This document shows, piece after piece, positions 35,930 through 45,722 of a stretch of 64,000 bases of DNA. Position 1 is the first letter of the stretch. Every line of letters begins with the position of its first letter. Source of the DNA: Desulfobacterales bacterium (GTDB taxonomy: Bacteria > Desulfobacterota > Desulfobacteria > Desulfobacterales > Desulfosalsimonadaceae); NCBI GenBank assembly GCA_034520365.1, contig JAXHNP010000006.1, positions 303,001-367,000 on the forward strand, in the 5' to 3' direction. Under the pieces are notes generated by a model. That model was given only the letters and a program-made list of their open reading frames with translations, had not been told where the DNA came from and did not search any database. The translations under genes and the position numbers were made by a program.

Positions 35930-36967
35930 ATGAAAACCATGGCAAAAATTAAAATGACCCTGCTGGCGCTGGCCGTTGCCGCAGCTTTTGCAGCCGTCTG
36001 GGCCGCCCCGGCCGGGGCCCAATCCTCGGCCCTGAGCGGCAAGGTCGTGGTGGACGGATCAAGCACCGTCTATCCCGTTACCGAGGCGGCAGCCGCGGCA
36101 TTCCGGGATGACTTTCCCAACGTCAATGTAACGGTTGCCATATCCGGGACCGGCGGCGGGTTTAAGCGGTTTGTCAGGGGCGATACCGACATCTCGGATG
36201 CCTCCCGGCCGATTAAGGCAAAGGAATTCAAGGCGGCCGCGCAAAACGGCGTGCGCTTCATCGAGCTGCCGGTGGCCATGGACGGGCTGTCCGTGGTGGT
36301 CAATCCAAAAAACGACTGGGCAGATGAGCTGTCCATCCAGGACCTGCAGGCCATTTATCTCGAGGACGGCACAGCGCGCAAGTGGAGCGATCTGGACCCG
36401 GCATGGCCGGATGAGCCCATCAAGGTCTATTCCCCGGGCACGGATTCGGGCACATTTGACTATTTCAGGGAAGTGGTTCTGCCTGAAGGCAAAAGTTTCC
36501 GGCCCGATATGTCCACCAGCGAAGATGACAATGTCCTGGTGACCGGGGTTTCCGGAGACCGGTACGCCATCGGCTATTTCGGGGCCGCTTATTATTACGA
36601 AAACAAAACAAAGCTCACAGCCGTGCCCGTTGTCAACCCCAAAACCGGCAAGGCGGTTCTGCCCGAGCCGGAAAACGTGATCAACGGTGATTATTTTCCC
36701 TTAAGCCGTCCATTGTTTATCTATGTTAATTTTAACTCCCTGCGCCGGCCGGAAGTGCGCGAATTTGTAAACTTTTACCTTGCCCATGATGATCGGTTCG
36801 CAACAGAGGTGGGATACGTGGCCGTTCCCGATGAAATCGGGTCCCGGGCGGAAAGCTTTTTAAAGCAGCGCCTGACGGGCACCACCTATATGACCCCGGA
36901 AATGGAAAAGCGCGAGGGCGGATTAAACGCCATCTACAAAAAAGAAAACCTGCTGGACACGAAATAA
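35930..36967 (+). CDS. pstS: Phosphate ABC transporter substrate-binding protein
   Basis: A 345-residue PstS with a signal peptide (about 1-35), VDGSSTVYPVTEAAA and GTGGGFKRF near the phosphate site. It binds periplasmic phosphate (and could bind arsenate). AAAGGAG precedes the ATG. The ArsR-type operator upstream suggests that the operon is induced by arsenic rather than by, or in addition to, phosphate starvation. No Pho box was evident to me. Confidence 0.9.
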   Translation: MKTMAKIKMTLLALAVAAAFAAVWAAPAGAQSSALSGKVVVDGSSTVYPVTEAAAAAFRDDFPNVNVTVAISGTGGGFKRFVRGDTDISDASRPIKAKEFKAAAQNGVRFIELPVAMDGLSVVVNPKNDWADELSIQDLQAIYLEDGTARKWSDLDPAWPDEPIKVYSPGTDSGTFDYFREVVLPEGKSFRPDMSTSEDDNVLVTGVSGDRYAIGYFGAAYYYENKTKLTAVPVVNPKTGKAVLPEPENVINGDYFPLSRPLFIYVNFNSLRRPEVREFVNFYLAHDDRFATEVGYVAVPDEIGSRAESFLKQRLTGTTYMTPEMEKREGGLNAIYKKENLLDTK

Positions 36968-37937
36968 ATGACATCCCAATCCACAGACCAGCGGCCGCCT
37001 GCGGATCTGCCCGGGGCACCCAACCCCAAACGGATGCGTTCGTTTCGGGCCCAGCGGATTCCGGGAAACGGGCATCATCGGGATACTGGCGGGATCGGCC
37101 CTGTTTTCCATACTGGTGACCCTGGCCATTGTCCTGATCCTCGGGATCGAAACCGCCCATTTTTTCGGCCAGGATGAGGTGAGCCTGGGGGAGTTTTTCG
37201 GGCAGGTGAAGTGGAATCCCCTGCTGGGGGCTGAAAAACACTTCGGCATCTGGCCGCTGGTCTGCGGCACGTTTCTGGTGGCGGGCATCGCCCTGATTGT
37301 GGCCGTGCCCATGGGGCTTGTGACCGCCATTTATTTAAGCGAATATGCCGGCAGCCGGGTGCGGGCTGTGGTAAAGCCGGCCCTGGAAATTTTGGCCGGC
37401 ATTCCCACGGTGGTGTACGGATTTTTCGCCCTGGTGTTGCTGACCCCGGGGCTGAAAATGCTGCATGAGGGATTTGGCTCCTACAACGCCCTGGCCGCCG
37501 GCATTGCCGTGGGCATTCTGATTCTGCCCATTGTCAGCTCCCTGTCCGAAGATGCGCTTCGCGCTGTGCCATCGAGCCTGCGGGAGGGCGTATACGGGCT
37601 GGGGGGAACCAAGTTTGATGCGGCTGTCAAGGTCGTGTTTCCGGCCGCCCTTTCCGGGATCATTTCCTCGGTTCTTCTGGCTGCGGCCCGGGCCGTGGGA
37701 GAGACCATGATCGTTGCCCTGGCCGCGGGCAGCACGCCCAGGCTCACACTGGACGTGCGCGAGGAAATCCAGACCATGACCGGGTTTATGGTCCAGATGG
37801 CCCTGGGGGACGTGTCGAATTTCGGGGTTGAATATTTTTCCATGTACGCGGTGGCCGCCACCCTGTTTGTGATTACATTCATACTGACGATTCTCGGGGC
37901 GGTCATCCGGAAACGGTTTCGGGAGACATACGAATAA
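36968..37937 (+). CDS. pstC: Phosphate ABC transporter permease PstC, frameshifted near its N-terminus
   Basis: The permease frame is intact from about 37062 to 37937 and ends with the inner-membrane loop and IRKRFRETYE. The ATG at 36968 directly after the pstS stop opens a frame (PNPKRMRSFRAQRI) that must shift by one base near 37060 to enter the permease frame at RETGIIGILAG. The first start inside the permease frame is a GTG at 37116, which would remove most of the first membrane helix. One missing or extra base, real or erroneous, explains this. Confidence 0.75.
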
Positions 37938-39160
37938 TGACGACAATTGCCCAAAAAGCCCCGGATGTCATCTCTGATCCCGGACGCATGCAGGCGGTGC
38001 GGCGCTCGGTTGCCGGGCGTCACCGCACCGAGAGATGGTTCAGGCGCATCTGTTTCGGGATCACCGCCTTTGCCGTGCTGCTGCTGGTGCTTTTTCTGGC
38101 CGCCATCCTTTATAACGGCATCGGGACCCTGTCGCAGCACTTTCTTACTGCACCGCCGGGCCCGGATCCGTCCCAAGCGGGATTTTATCCCGCCATCTGG
38201 GGGACGGTCTGGCTGCTGGTCCTGGTGGCGGTTTTTACCCTGCCCCTGGGGATTGCCACGGCCATTTTCCTGGAAGAATTCAGGCCCAGGAGGCAATTGC
38301 TGCGCCGGGCACTGGCATTTGTGCAGGCCAATATCACCAACCTGGCCGGAGTGCCCTCGGTGGTTTACGGTATCGTGGGCCTGACCGCTTTTGTCTCCAT
38401 GTTCCAGCTCTTTGGCAGTCCCAACAGCCCGGCCTTTGAAATGGGCATCCAGTATTATGATCAGTTCTACAACCAGGCCGGCGTGGTGATGCTCGTGCCT
38501 GTCAACAGGCCGGATGCGCCGTATACGGACCCGGAGCAGGGCATGACGGCAATGACACCGGAAGGCGAGGGCTTAAAAGTTCATGTCATCGACGCAGACG
38601 CCCCCTGGCCGGAAGATGAGACTCTTTCCGCACGAACCCTCCGGGAAAACGACATGGCCGGCCGGATTGACCGCCGGCAGTGGTATTATTTCCGGATTCC
38701 GTTCGGCCGCGGGGTTCTGGCCGGGGCCCTGACCCTGATGCTGGTGATTTTGCCCATTGTGATCATCTCCGCTCAGGAATCGCTGCGGGCTGTGCCGGAC
38801 TCCCTGCGGGAGGCCGCCCTCGGTCTGGGGGCCACGCGCTGGCAGGTGGTGCGCCGGGTCACGCTGCCCTCGGCCCTGCCCGGCATCATGACCGGCGCCA
38901 TTCTGGCCATCAGCCGGGCCATCGGGGAGGCCGCCCCGCTTTTAATGATTGCCGGCATCGTGTTTATTTCCAATCCGCCGGGCCATTTAATGGATGATTT
39001 TACAGCCATGCCCCTGCAGATCTTCAACTGGGCCCAGCGGCCCCAGGCTTCGTTTCATGAAATCGCCGCCAGCGGAATCATCGTTTTGCTGGCTGTTTTG
39101 CTGACTTTTAATGCTGCGGCCGTGCTGATCCGGCAGAAATTTCAGAAACCGCTTTCATAA
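37937..39160 (+). CDS. pstA: Phosphate ABC transporter permease PstA with a periplasmic insertion
   Basis: A 407-residue protein; PstA is usually about 280-300. The extra length is an N-terminal extension plus a soluble stretch of roughly 85 residues (about 160-245, from [20 protein letters not shown] to [14 protein letters not shown]) between membrane helices, likely periplasmic. The EAA-type loop ([19 protein letters not shown]) is intact. Start ATG overlaps the pstC stop (TAATG). Confidence 0.85.
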   Translation: MTTIAQKAPDVISDPGRMQAVRRSVAGRHRTERWFRRICFGITAFAVLLLVLFLAAILYNGIGTLSQHFLTAPPGPDPSQAGFYPAIWGTVWLLVLVAVFTLPLGIATAIFLEEFRPRRQLLRRALAFVQANITNLAGVPSVVYGIVGLTAFVSMFQLFGSPNSPAFEMGIQYYDQFYNQAGVVMLVPVNRPDAPYTDPEQGMTAMTPEGEGLKVHVIDADAPWPEDETLSARTLRENDMAGRIDRRQWYYFRIPFGRGVLAGALTLMLVILPIVIISAQESLRAVPDSLREAALGLGATRWQVVRRVTLPSALPGIMTGAILAISRAIGEAAPLLMIAGIVFISNPPGHLMDDFTAMPLQIFNWAQRPQASFHEIAASGIIVLLAVLLTFNAAAVLIRQKFQKPLS

Positions 39161-39180
39161 AAGAAAGCCAAAACCAAAAA

Positions 39181-40005
39181 ATGAATGCAATGATGCATAC
39201 AGACTTTCAGAAACAAAAAGCAGCCGGGGATGAAGACGCCGGCCGGGACGCGTCCCCGGCTGTTTACATGGAAAATTTCAACGCCTGGTACGGGACTTTT
39301 CATGCTTTAAGAGATATTGATCTGAGCCTGTCCAAACACCGGGTTTCGGCCTTTATCGGCCCCAGCGGCTGCGGCAAGAGCACGCTTTTGCGCTGGATCA
39401 ACCGGATGAACGACACCATATTGACGGCAAGGGCCGAGGGGCGACTGACCATGCATGACATTGATGTGCTGTCGCCCGCCACCGACGTGGTGGAGCTGCG
39501 CCGCCGGGTGGGCATCGTGTTTCAAAAGCCCAACCCGTTTCCCAAGTCGGTCTACGAAAACGTGGCTTTTGGCGTGCGCATGCACATGCGCGTCACCCGG
39601 CAGGAGATGGACGAGCTGGTGGAGTGGTCCCTTTGCCGGGCCGCACTCTGGGACGAGGTCAAGGACCGGCTGCATGATTCGGCCTTGAGCCTTTCGGGCG
39701 GGCAGCAGCAGCGGCTTTGCATCGCCCGGGCCATTGCCGTGGGACCGGAGGTGCTGCTCATGGACGAGCCCTGTTCCGCCCTGGACCCCCGTTCCACGGC
39801 CGCCATCGAGGATCTGATCTGGGAGCTGCGAAAGGCCTACACCATCGTGATTGTCACCCACAACATGCAGCAGGCCGCCCGGATCAGCGATTACACGGCG
39901 TTTTTGTATACCGGCGATATTATTGAATATGGCACCACCGAGAAATTGTTTCAAAACCCGGACAAGCCGGAAACCCAGGACTACATTACCGGCCGGTTTG
40001 GATAA
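39181..40005 (+). CDS. pstB: Phosphate ABC transporter ATPase
   Basis: A 274-residue ABC ATPase with Walker [10 protein letters not shown], the PstB Q-loop region [18 protein letters not shown], signature LSGGQQQRL and Walker [12 protein letters not shown]. It energises PstCA. It lies 20 bp after pstA and is followed closely by the PhoU fusion. Confidence 0.95.
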   Translation: MNAMMHTDFQKQKAAGDEDAGRDASPAVYMENFNAWYGTFHALRDIDLSLSKHRVSAFIGPSGCGKSTLLRWINRMNDTILTARAEGRLTMHDIDVLSPATDVVELRRRVGIVFQKPNPFPKSVYENVAFGVRMHMRVTRQEMDELVEWSLCRAALWDEVKDRLHDSALSLSGGQQQRLCIARAIAVGPEVLLMDEPCSALDPRSTAAIEDLIWELRKAYTIVIVTHNMQQAARISDYTAFLYTGDIIEYGTTEKLFQNPDKPETQDYITGRFG

Positions 40006-40024
40006 AAAAAGGAAACCGCATTTT

Positions 40025-41152
40025 ATGTCCACCCGATACCGAAACGAAATCAACGAGATCCGAAACAGCCTGGCATCTCTTGCCGGCCGCGTGGCCGACA
40101 ACGTGAACCGATCGTTTGCCGCAGTCATTGCCGCGGATGCGGCCGCCGCCCGTGAGGTGATCCGGGCCGAGCACGAAATCAACCGAAAGGAGGTCGGCCT
40201 GGAGGAAGACTGCATCCGGATGATCACCCTGCACCAGCCCGTGGCCGATGATCTGCGGTTTTTGCTGGCCACACTGAAGGTCAACCACGACCTGGAAAGA
40301 ATCGGGGATCTGGCCGCAGGGGTTGCCAAGCGCATCCATGTGGTGACGCCCCAAGACGCGGAGCCTTTCCAGGAGGCCCTCCGGCATCTGACCGGCGACG
40401 TGGAAACCCGGCTCCGGCAGAGTGTGGCCGCATTTTTTGCAGCAGACCACAAGGACGCCACCCGCATCTGGATCGGCGATGATGCCGTGGATAACGTGGC
40501 CTCGGCCCTCTACGATGACATCCGGCAGACGATTTTAAAACAGCCGCAGCAGGCCCGGGCTTTTTTCACCCTGCTCGAGATCGCCCAGCGCATTGAACGT
40601 CTGGCCGATCATGCCGCCAATATCGCCAAAAACGTCATATACCTGGCCTTAGGCGAAATCGTGCGCCACCGGATGCGGGAATTCCGGCGGGAGGCATTGG
40701 GGGACAAGCCCAATGTCCTGATGGTGTGCGTGCACAACAGTGCCCGCAGCCAGATGGCCGCGGCCTGGATCAATCATCTTTACGGCGAGCGCGTGCACGC
40801 TGAAAGCGCCGGGCTGCAGCCCGGCCGGTTAAACCCCCTGACCGTGGAGGTGATGAAGGAAGTGGGCATCGATATTTCCGGGGCCCGGCCCAGGGACGTG
40901 TTTGAGGTGCTGCGCACCGGTCATCCCTTTTCCCACGTGGTGATGGTCTGCGATGAGACCAGCGCTGAAAAATGCCCGCCCTTTCCGGGTGTTCAGGAGG
41001 TACAGCACTGGGAACTGCCTGATCCGGCCGCCGGACAGGAGGCATCCCAGAAAATCGAAAATTTCCGGCAGGTCCGCGATGAGCTGCGCCGGCGCATCGA
41101 GGGCTGGGTGAAAGGTATGGGGTCGGTGTGGGGTATGGGGTCAAATCTTTAA
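40025..41152 (+). CDS. PhoU fused to ArsC-type arsenate reductase
   Basis: A 375-residue fusion. Residues 1-218 are PhoU (two three-helix bundles, with NHDLERIGDLAAGVAKRI and IERLADHAANIAKNV). Residues 229-365 are a low-molecular-weight-phosphatase ArsC with the P-loop CVHNSARSQMA (Cys235) and MVCDETSAEKCPPFPG. The pairing would put arsenate reduction at the Pst transporter that imports arsenate. The last codons (MGSNL and stop) are encoded by a RAYT terminal repeat, so the native end is truncated or replaced. The ATG at 40025 was chosen from the PhoU N-terminus. Confidence 0.9.
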   Translation: MSTRYRNEINEIRNSLASLAGRVADNVNRSFAAVIAADAAAAREVIRAEHEINRKEVGLEEDCIRMITLHQPVADDLRFLLATLKVNHDLERIGDLAAGVAKRIHVVTPQDAEPFQEALRHLTGDVETRLRQSVAAFFAADHKDATRIWIGDDAVDNVASALYDDIRQTILKQPQQARAFFTLLEIAQRIERLADHAANIAKNVIYLALGEIVRHRMREFRREALGDKPNVLMVCVHNSARSQMAAAWINHLYGERVHAESAGLQPGRLNPLTVEVMKEVGIDISGARPRDVFEVLRTGHPFSHVVMVCDETSAEKCPPFPGVQEVQHWELPDPAAGQEASQKIENFRQVRDELRRRIEGWVKGMGSVWGMGSNL

Positions 41153-41266
41153 TCTTGACAATTTGTCGGCCATGTCCTCAAACGGCTGCTTTAACGCGGC
41201 ATCCGATGCCGTTCTGAGGCGTAAGCGCTTTCGGGCGATGCTCACGGCGCTGTCGTCAATTCCACC
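41137..41266 (-). mobile_element. RAYT element relic (3' end only)
   Basis: From the terminal repeat GGGGTCAAATCTTTA through about 38 codons of the transposase C-terminus (AARKRLRL-type region). It lies between two convergent genes and supplies both of their stop codons. Confidence 0.85.
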
Positions 41267-42155
41267 GATGTTCAACCAGGCAACGGGCAAGTTCGAAAAG
41301 TTCCGCCTGATACGCGGGTAAAAGCGGGAAAAGATGCCCCTGGTCATCGTAGAGGTGCAGGGCTGCATCCGGGATGGTGGCGGCCATATGCCGGGCGAAC
41401 TCCCAGGGGACGAACACATCCTGTTTTCCCTGAAACACATGGACCGGGCCCTCGATCTGGGTGAGGCTGAAGTCCCACGGCTTCCACTGGGTTTCCAGAT
41501 CCTGGATCGCCCCCCGCGTGCCGGCGGCCATGCCTTCCTGCTGATTGCGGAGAAACAGGTCGGCGATTTCCGGGTTATCGAGTATTCGGCGATCGGGCTT
41601 CTTCATGTCCCCCCTGGCCAGTTTCAGGTAGAAATTGGGCAGGTGCAGGTCCGTCCATCGCATCACCTTGACGAAGCCGTTGAAAAGCGGGTAGTGTTTT
41701 TCCGAAAGCCCGGGGCCGTAAAGGTTGTGCGCCGCCATTAATTTTCGGCCATCCTCATATTCCCCGAAATTGGTATATCCGCTTATGGAAAAGACGAATC
41801 GCACACGCCGGGGCATGTGTCTGGCGGTGGCGAGCACCGGCGGCCCCCCGCTCGACCAGCCGATCAGGCCGAAGCGTTCGATCCCCAACTCATCGGCAAG
41901 CCGTTTCACATCATCGGCAAACGCCAGCAGAGGGTAGCCGTCGACAAAATCGGATTTGCCGAATCCGGGTCGGTCGAACACGATCAGCCGGAAGCCGTGT
42001 TCCCTGGCTTTTTCATGGAAAAACAGCAGCTCAAGGCGTGAGCCCGGATTTCCGTGGGCATAGAAAACGGGAATTCCATCCGGATCACCGCGTTCTATCC
42101 ACGCCACCCGGCGCTGGTTATCCCATTCCAGATAATGCGGTGCTCCTTCGTCCAT
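41256..42155 (-). CDS. Alpha/beta hydrolase
   Basis: A 299-residue hydrolase with the oxyanion motif HGNPGSRLE, nucleophile GWSSGG, Asp in GKQDVFVP and His in DQGHLFP, giving a complete catalytic triad. Its substrate is unknown. The last three codons and stop (RWN, stop) come from the adjoining RAYT relic, so the C-terminus is slightly altered. It is monocistronic. Confidence 0.85.
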   Translation of the reverse strand: MDEGAPHYLEWDNQRRVAWIERGDPDGIPVFYAHGNPGSRLELLFFHEKAREHGFRLIVFDRPGFGKSDFVDGYPLLAFADDVKRLADELGIERFGLIGWSSGGPPVLATARHMPRRVRFVFSISGYTNFGEYEDGRKLMAAHNLYGPGLSEKHYPLFNGFVKVMRWTDLHLPNFYLKLARGDMKKPDRRILDNPEIADLFLRNQQEGMAAGTRGAIQDLETQWKPWDFSLTQIEGPVHVFQGKQDVFVPWEFARHMAATIPDAALHLYDDQGHLFPLLPAYQAELFELARCLVEHRWN

Positions 42156-42245
42156 AGGCGTATCCGTTTTTTGCGCAATAGGGGTTTGTCAGCCTCAAAA
42201 TCCGAATATTTTTATGCGGATTTCAAAGTCTGAGTTTGCCCCCCT

Positions 42246-44126
42246 TCACACATTATATCTTCTAAGAGATTCCTGTATTCCTTTATGGATTTCATACCAG
42301 AAATTTAATGCCGCTTCATTTTTATCTTCATCAAATGCTTTAATCCACTGGGTAAGTTCTTCGTCCGCTACGCCATCAACCGCTTGTTTCCTTTTTAAAA
42401 ACTGATAAACAAAATCGATGCTTATGTTTGTTTCCCAGAATACGGAGGCGTTTCTGCTGTTAATTCTGCTGGCAGTAAGTTGGTTGACTTTTTGGAACTC
42501 TTCTTTTTTTCCGAAAAGATGGCCCACAATATCAGGAAGCATCTCTTCGGCCCATTCTCTATGAAACCGGCACATCCCCATGTTATCCATAACCAGTTCC
42601 TGCTTAAATCTTGCTGCATTTAACTGGCCAAGCGTTCGCGGCGGAAGAAAATCCCCGCCATAATACATGTAGTATTTTCCCATGATCGCCATTGGCGACA
42701 GGACGCCGGGCGTCCAGTACTGGTTCGGCACCATCCAGCCTCTTCGTCCAAAAGCGGTGTAGAGGAATTTCTGCGTCATGTCTTTTTGTTTCTTCATGGA
42801 TATGCGGTGGGCAAATCTCCTTATACCGCGGTGCAAATCCAATACACCCCGTTTTTCGACAATAGCGTTTAAAAGTTCAACGCCCACTTCGGCATTGTGC
42901 AGGGAGGTTTTGACGACATCAAAATTTTCATGATCGAATATGGGCGTTTTGGAAACACCCAATTCTTCCGGCGTAAATATCCCCTCAATTACCGATTCCA
43001 TCAGCCAGCTCAAAACTCCGCCGATAGAAATGGCATCGAATCCGTACATATCGGCGGTGTGATTTAGTTTTTCGGCGGCGCGCTGGTCAAATATACCGCA
43101 TAGCGGCCCTAATGTCTGGTAAGGTTCGTAGTCTTTTTTGTACTCTCCGCGCATTTTTTTACATACGGCAGCACATGGTTCACCACAGTTTTTCTGGCTT
43201 TTCGTTTGGATGGTTTCTTCATTGAATTGCTTGAGGTAGTGTTCTTCAATAAAGTGTTTTTGGATTTTATTTCGTTCTTGCTCTGTCATGTATATCGTGC
43301 GGTAGTTGAAGGCCAGAATCTTGTCGCCCATTGTGGCGTAGTTGACGCCAAATGTGCCGCCTGTTTGAAACTTGGGTTCAAAACGGTATTTGGTCGTGGC
43401 TTCGATGTCTTTTGCCGCCAGTTTCTTTTCATAGCGATCCTGAAACCATTCGTCCGCCACTTTTTTGTTGATGAAATCTTCTGTAATGTGTGTGCCGCCA
43501 TAAATGACGGCGGCTATGCCATGTTCCCTGAAAAGTTTTGACCCCAGGCCGCCGCGGCCGGCCCAGGTATCCACACGGGTCAGTTCCCCTTTTTTGATGG
43601 GAACCGAACCAATTGCGCCGATATCACTGGCTTCGGCTGCCGGGCCGACTGCAAGTATCCGGGGATCAGATTTATATTTGCCGCCGAATCTGTCATAGGT
43701 ATAGTCCATCAGAGAATAGATGCCACCTCTTCCTGAATGCCACACTTGCCGGACGTCAACGGGTTCTATTTCAACTTCAATTTCCTCTCCGTGTGTCCGG
43801 TTCAAAAACAATATCGATGGCGCAGGGGCTTTGCCTTTAATTGAGAGCTGGTTGATGCCAAGATTGTCAAAAACCAAACCGGCCCCGCCCATGGATGATA
43901 TAAAAAATCCACCCCAACAGGGCGAGAAACCGGTGAAAACCAGCCGGTTCGCACCGGGAAAAACAGAGCCGGCCAGAAGGCCTGTTCCGAAATTCAGGCT
44001 GTTGAATTTGCCTGACAGATAAAGGCCGAGGTCAACCGGTCCGAAAAACCTCCCAACCGGATAGCGCTTCATCTTATAAAACCCTGATTCTGCATCTATG
44101 ATAAGTGTCTTTAAATTTGTCGTCAT
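42246..44126 (-). CDS. Tungsten-type aldehyde:ferredoxin oxidoreductase
   Basis: A 626-residue AOR-family protein. An N-terminal tungstopterin domain (GTGLLAGSVFPGANRLVFTG, WAGRGGLGSKLF) is followed by the Fe-S cysteines in NCGEPCAAVCKK and a final Cys in NMGMCRFHREW. The length is standard. Such enzymes interconvert aldehydes and acids using ferredoxin. It stands alone on the minus strand. Confidence 0.9.
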   Translation of the reverse strand: MTTNLKTLIIDAESGFYKMKRYPVGRFFGPVDLGLYLSGKFNSLNFGTGLLAGSVFPGANRLVFTGFSPCWGGFFISSMGGAGLVFDNLGINQLSIKGKAPAPSILFLNRTHGEEIEVEIEPVDVRQVWHSGRGGIYSLMDYTYDRFGGKYKSDPRILAVGPAAEASDIGAIGSVPIKKGELTRVDTWAGRGGLGSKLFREHGIAAVIYGGTHITEDFINKKVADEWFQDRYEKKLAAKDIEATTKYRFEPKFQTGGTFGVNYATMGDKILAFNYRTIYMTEQERNKIQKHFIEEHYLKQFNEETIQTKSQKNCGEPCAAVCKKMRGEYKKDYEPYQTLGPLCGIFDQRAAEKLNHTADMYGFDAISIGGVLSWLMESVIEGIFTPEELGVSKTPIFDHENFDVVKTSLHNAEVGVELLNAIVEKRGVLDLHRGIRRFAHRISMKKQKDMTQKFLYTAFGRRGWMVPNQYWTPGVLSPMAIMGKYYMYYGGDFLPPRTLGQLNAARFKQELVMDNMGMCRFHREWAEEMLPDIVGHLFGKKEEFQKVNQLTASRINSRNASVFWETNISIDFVYQFLKRKQAVDGVADEELTQWIKAFDEDKNEAALNFWYEIHKGIQESLRRYNV

Positions 44127-44207
44127 AAGAATCTAACCTTCATTGCCTTTCTTTTTGCATCGTCAAAGGAACCGTTTTGAGAGTTTTTCCTTTATGAATG
44201 TTAAGGA

Positions 44208-44593
44208 TCAAAGATACTGTTCCCGGAATTTACTGGAACCCCTTCGTGCCGTATCGGCCATGGACTTCAGTTGGGCGGCGTCGCCATCGAGGTCTTGAAA
44301 AGCATAAGGGTTGAGGAACTGTCGGCCCCACAGGAACGCACGATCGGTAGCGATGAGGTCAGCTTCGGCGCACACGGCATCCCAGTGATCGATGATGCAG
44401 GTGAGTTGGTGCGCTACAATGGCAACTCGGGATCATAGAGGGGGATGGCGTTTTTTCGAGCAAGATAGCTCTTGCCGTAGTTGAAAATCAGATACTCGCC
44501 ATCATCCGTCAGCTTGCCCGCCACGACCGGATCGACGGCACCGGGCAGCCATACCCAGACAAAGGCTTCCGTGTAAGGCGCTTTAGAATTCAT
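44208..44593 (-). pseudogene. Gutted hipA toxin/kinase relic
   Basis: The first 60 codons (from MNSKAPYTEAFVWVWLPGAV to YDPELPL) are a HipA N-terminus. After a stop near 44414 another frame gives about 65 codons of a HipA C-terminus (IIDHWDAVCAEADLIATDRA, LWGRQFLNPYAF). The kinase core is missing. The start overlaps the upstream antitoxin gene by 11 bp, as in hipBA operons. Confidence 0.8.
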
Positions 44594-44915
44594 CGTCCAC
44601 CGACTTTCCGGGCTTGCGCACGGCGCTCGGTAACAAGGCCAGCTTGTCATCGGTGCGGGCGACATGAGTGGTGAGCGAGGTGCGATCCGCATCGAACAAG
44701 GCGATGCCAACCAACGCCGCCACCTCGAAAACAAGCCCGACGGCAACGCTCAGCTCGCCCTTTTCGATCTTCTGGAGCGTCGCCCGCGAGATACCGGCGC
44801 GTTCGGCAAGCTCGTGCTCGGTCCACTTGCGCTGCTTGCGCCCGAGCTGGATTTGCCTGGCCAGCAAGGTGGCGGCCTCACGGGTATATCGGGAATATGT
44901 TCTGTCTTTTGCCAT
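44583..44915 (-). CDS. HipB-like Xre-family antitoxin
   Basis: A 110-residue protein with a helix-turn-helix (ELAERAGISRATLQKIEKGE). It is paired with the broken hipA and would now be an orphan DNA-binding regulator. About 200 bp separate it from the divergent MerR gene; that gap holds AT-rich promoter-like sequence. Confidence 0.8.
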   Translation of the reverse strand: MAKDRTYSRYTREAATLLARQIQLGRKQRKWTEHELAERAGISRATLQKIEKGELSVAVGLVFEVAALVGIALFDADRTSLTTHVARTDDKLALLPSAVRKPGKSVDDEF

Positions 44916-45091
44916 CTGACCCGCCTAAATCGACCAATATAATGATTACAAAAATATTTTATGACTATTTTTTTAGCCATCCCGTAAGCAAAAGTCAAGC
45001 ACAATTGACAGCCTCGCTTTGCTCCGAAAAAGTGGCCGACATGGATCTGAAGGGATGTGACGGCGGGGTGACCCCATTACACATAAATTTG

Positions 45092-45111
45092 ACAATAACG
45101 TGATTGTATGT
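45092..45111. promoter_or_regulatory. Candidate MerR operator at the merR promoter
   Basis: CAATAACGTGATTG, an inverted CAAT/ATTG pair around ACGT, within a TTGACA...AAATTATAAAT region. A related site precedes the selenoprotein gene. Confidence 0.4.
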
Positions 45112-45124
45112 TTAAATTATAAAT

Positions 45125-45604
45125 ATGAATAAAAAGGACAGCAAAAAATTACTTCAAATCGGAGAAATTGCAAAAAAAGCAAGGACTTCAGTAAGAACGG
45201 TCCGGTATTATCTTGAAGAGGGCTTTATTGAAGCCGCAGACAGAAGCAGGGGCGGATTTTACCTGTTCGAACCCGAGGCCGCCGAAACCGTGTTCTTTGT
45301 ACAGAAACTCAAGGATGCCGGCCTGGCTTTAAAGGATATTAAGAAAATCTACCGGGCCAGGCGGGATGGAAAAACCGGTGATAAGGCTTATCCAGAGGTA
45401 TTGAAGCATCTTGAAACGCAGAAAACCCTGGTGGAACAAAAAATCGCTGATTATCAGCGATTGAAAACCGAAATCGAAGAAGCGATAAAGCTGATGCGGC
45501 AGTGCGACGGCTGCCGCATCAAACCTTGCCGGCAAAACTGTGAAGCCTGCACCGTAGTCACCTCCAGAAAAAAGCTCCCCTTACCGCTGAAGGCAATATT
45601 TTAA
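45125..45604 (+). CDS. MerR-family regulator with Cys-rich tail
   Basis: A 159-residue protein: MerR winged helix (IGEIAKKARTSVRTVRYYLE), dimerisation helix, and a C-terminal CDGCRIKPCRQNCEAC cluster that probably senses a metal, metalloid or thiol-reactive ligand. It is followed 118 bp later by the GrdB-like selenoprotein gene in the same orientation, its likely target. Confidence 0.85.
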   Translation: MNKKDSKKLLQIGEIAKKARTSVRTVRYYLEEGFIEAADRSRGGFYLFEPEAAETVFFVQKLKDAGLALKDIKKIYRARRDGKTGDKAYPEVLKHLETQKTLVEQKIADYQRLKTEIEEAIKLMRQCDGCRIKPCRQNCEACTVVTSRKKLPLPLKAIF

Positions 45605-45686
45605 GCAGGCCAGCAGCAAGCATTCGGGGCCTCCCCGCATCCGGATTTGCCATCTGAATCGGGAATGAATATTTTTTGAAATTAAA

Positions 45687-45706
45687 TATACAATTACGTA
45701 ACTATT
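45687..45706. promoter_or_regulatory. Candidate MerR operator before the selenoprotein gene
   Basis: CAATTACGTAACTATTG resembles the site at 45092 (CAAT, ACGT, ATTG). It lies 17 bp upstream of the start codon. Confidence 0.4.
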
Positions 45707-45722
45707 GAAAGAGGAGGGCTTT

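Noticed and set aside
39307-40467. Minus-strand open frame of 386 codons opposite pstB/phoU
   Set aside because: Antisense shadow of two well-supported genes.
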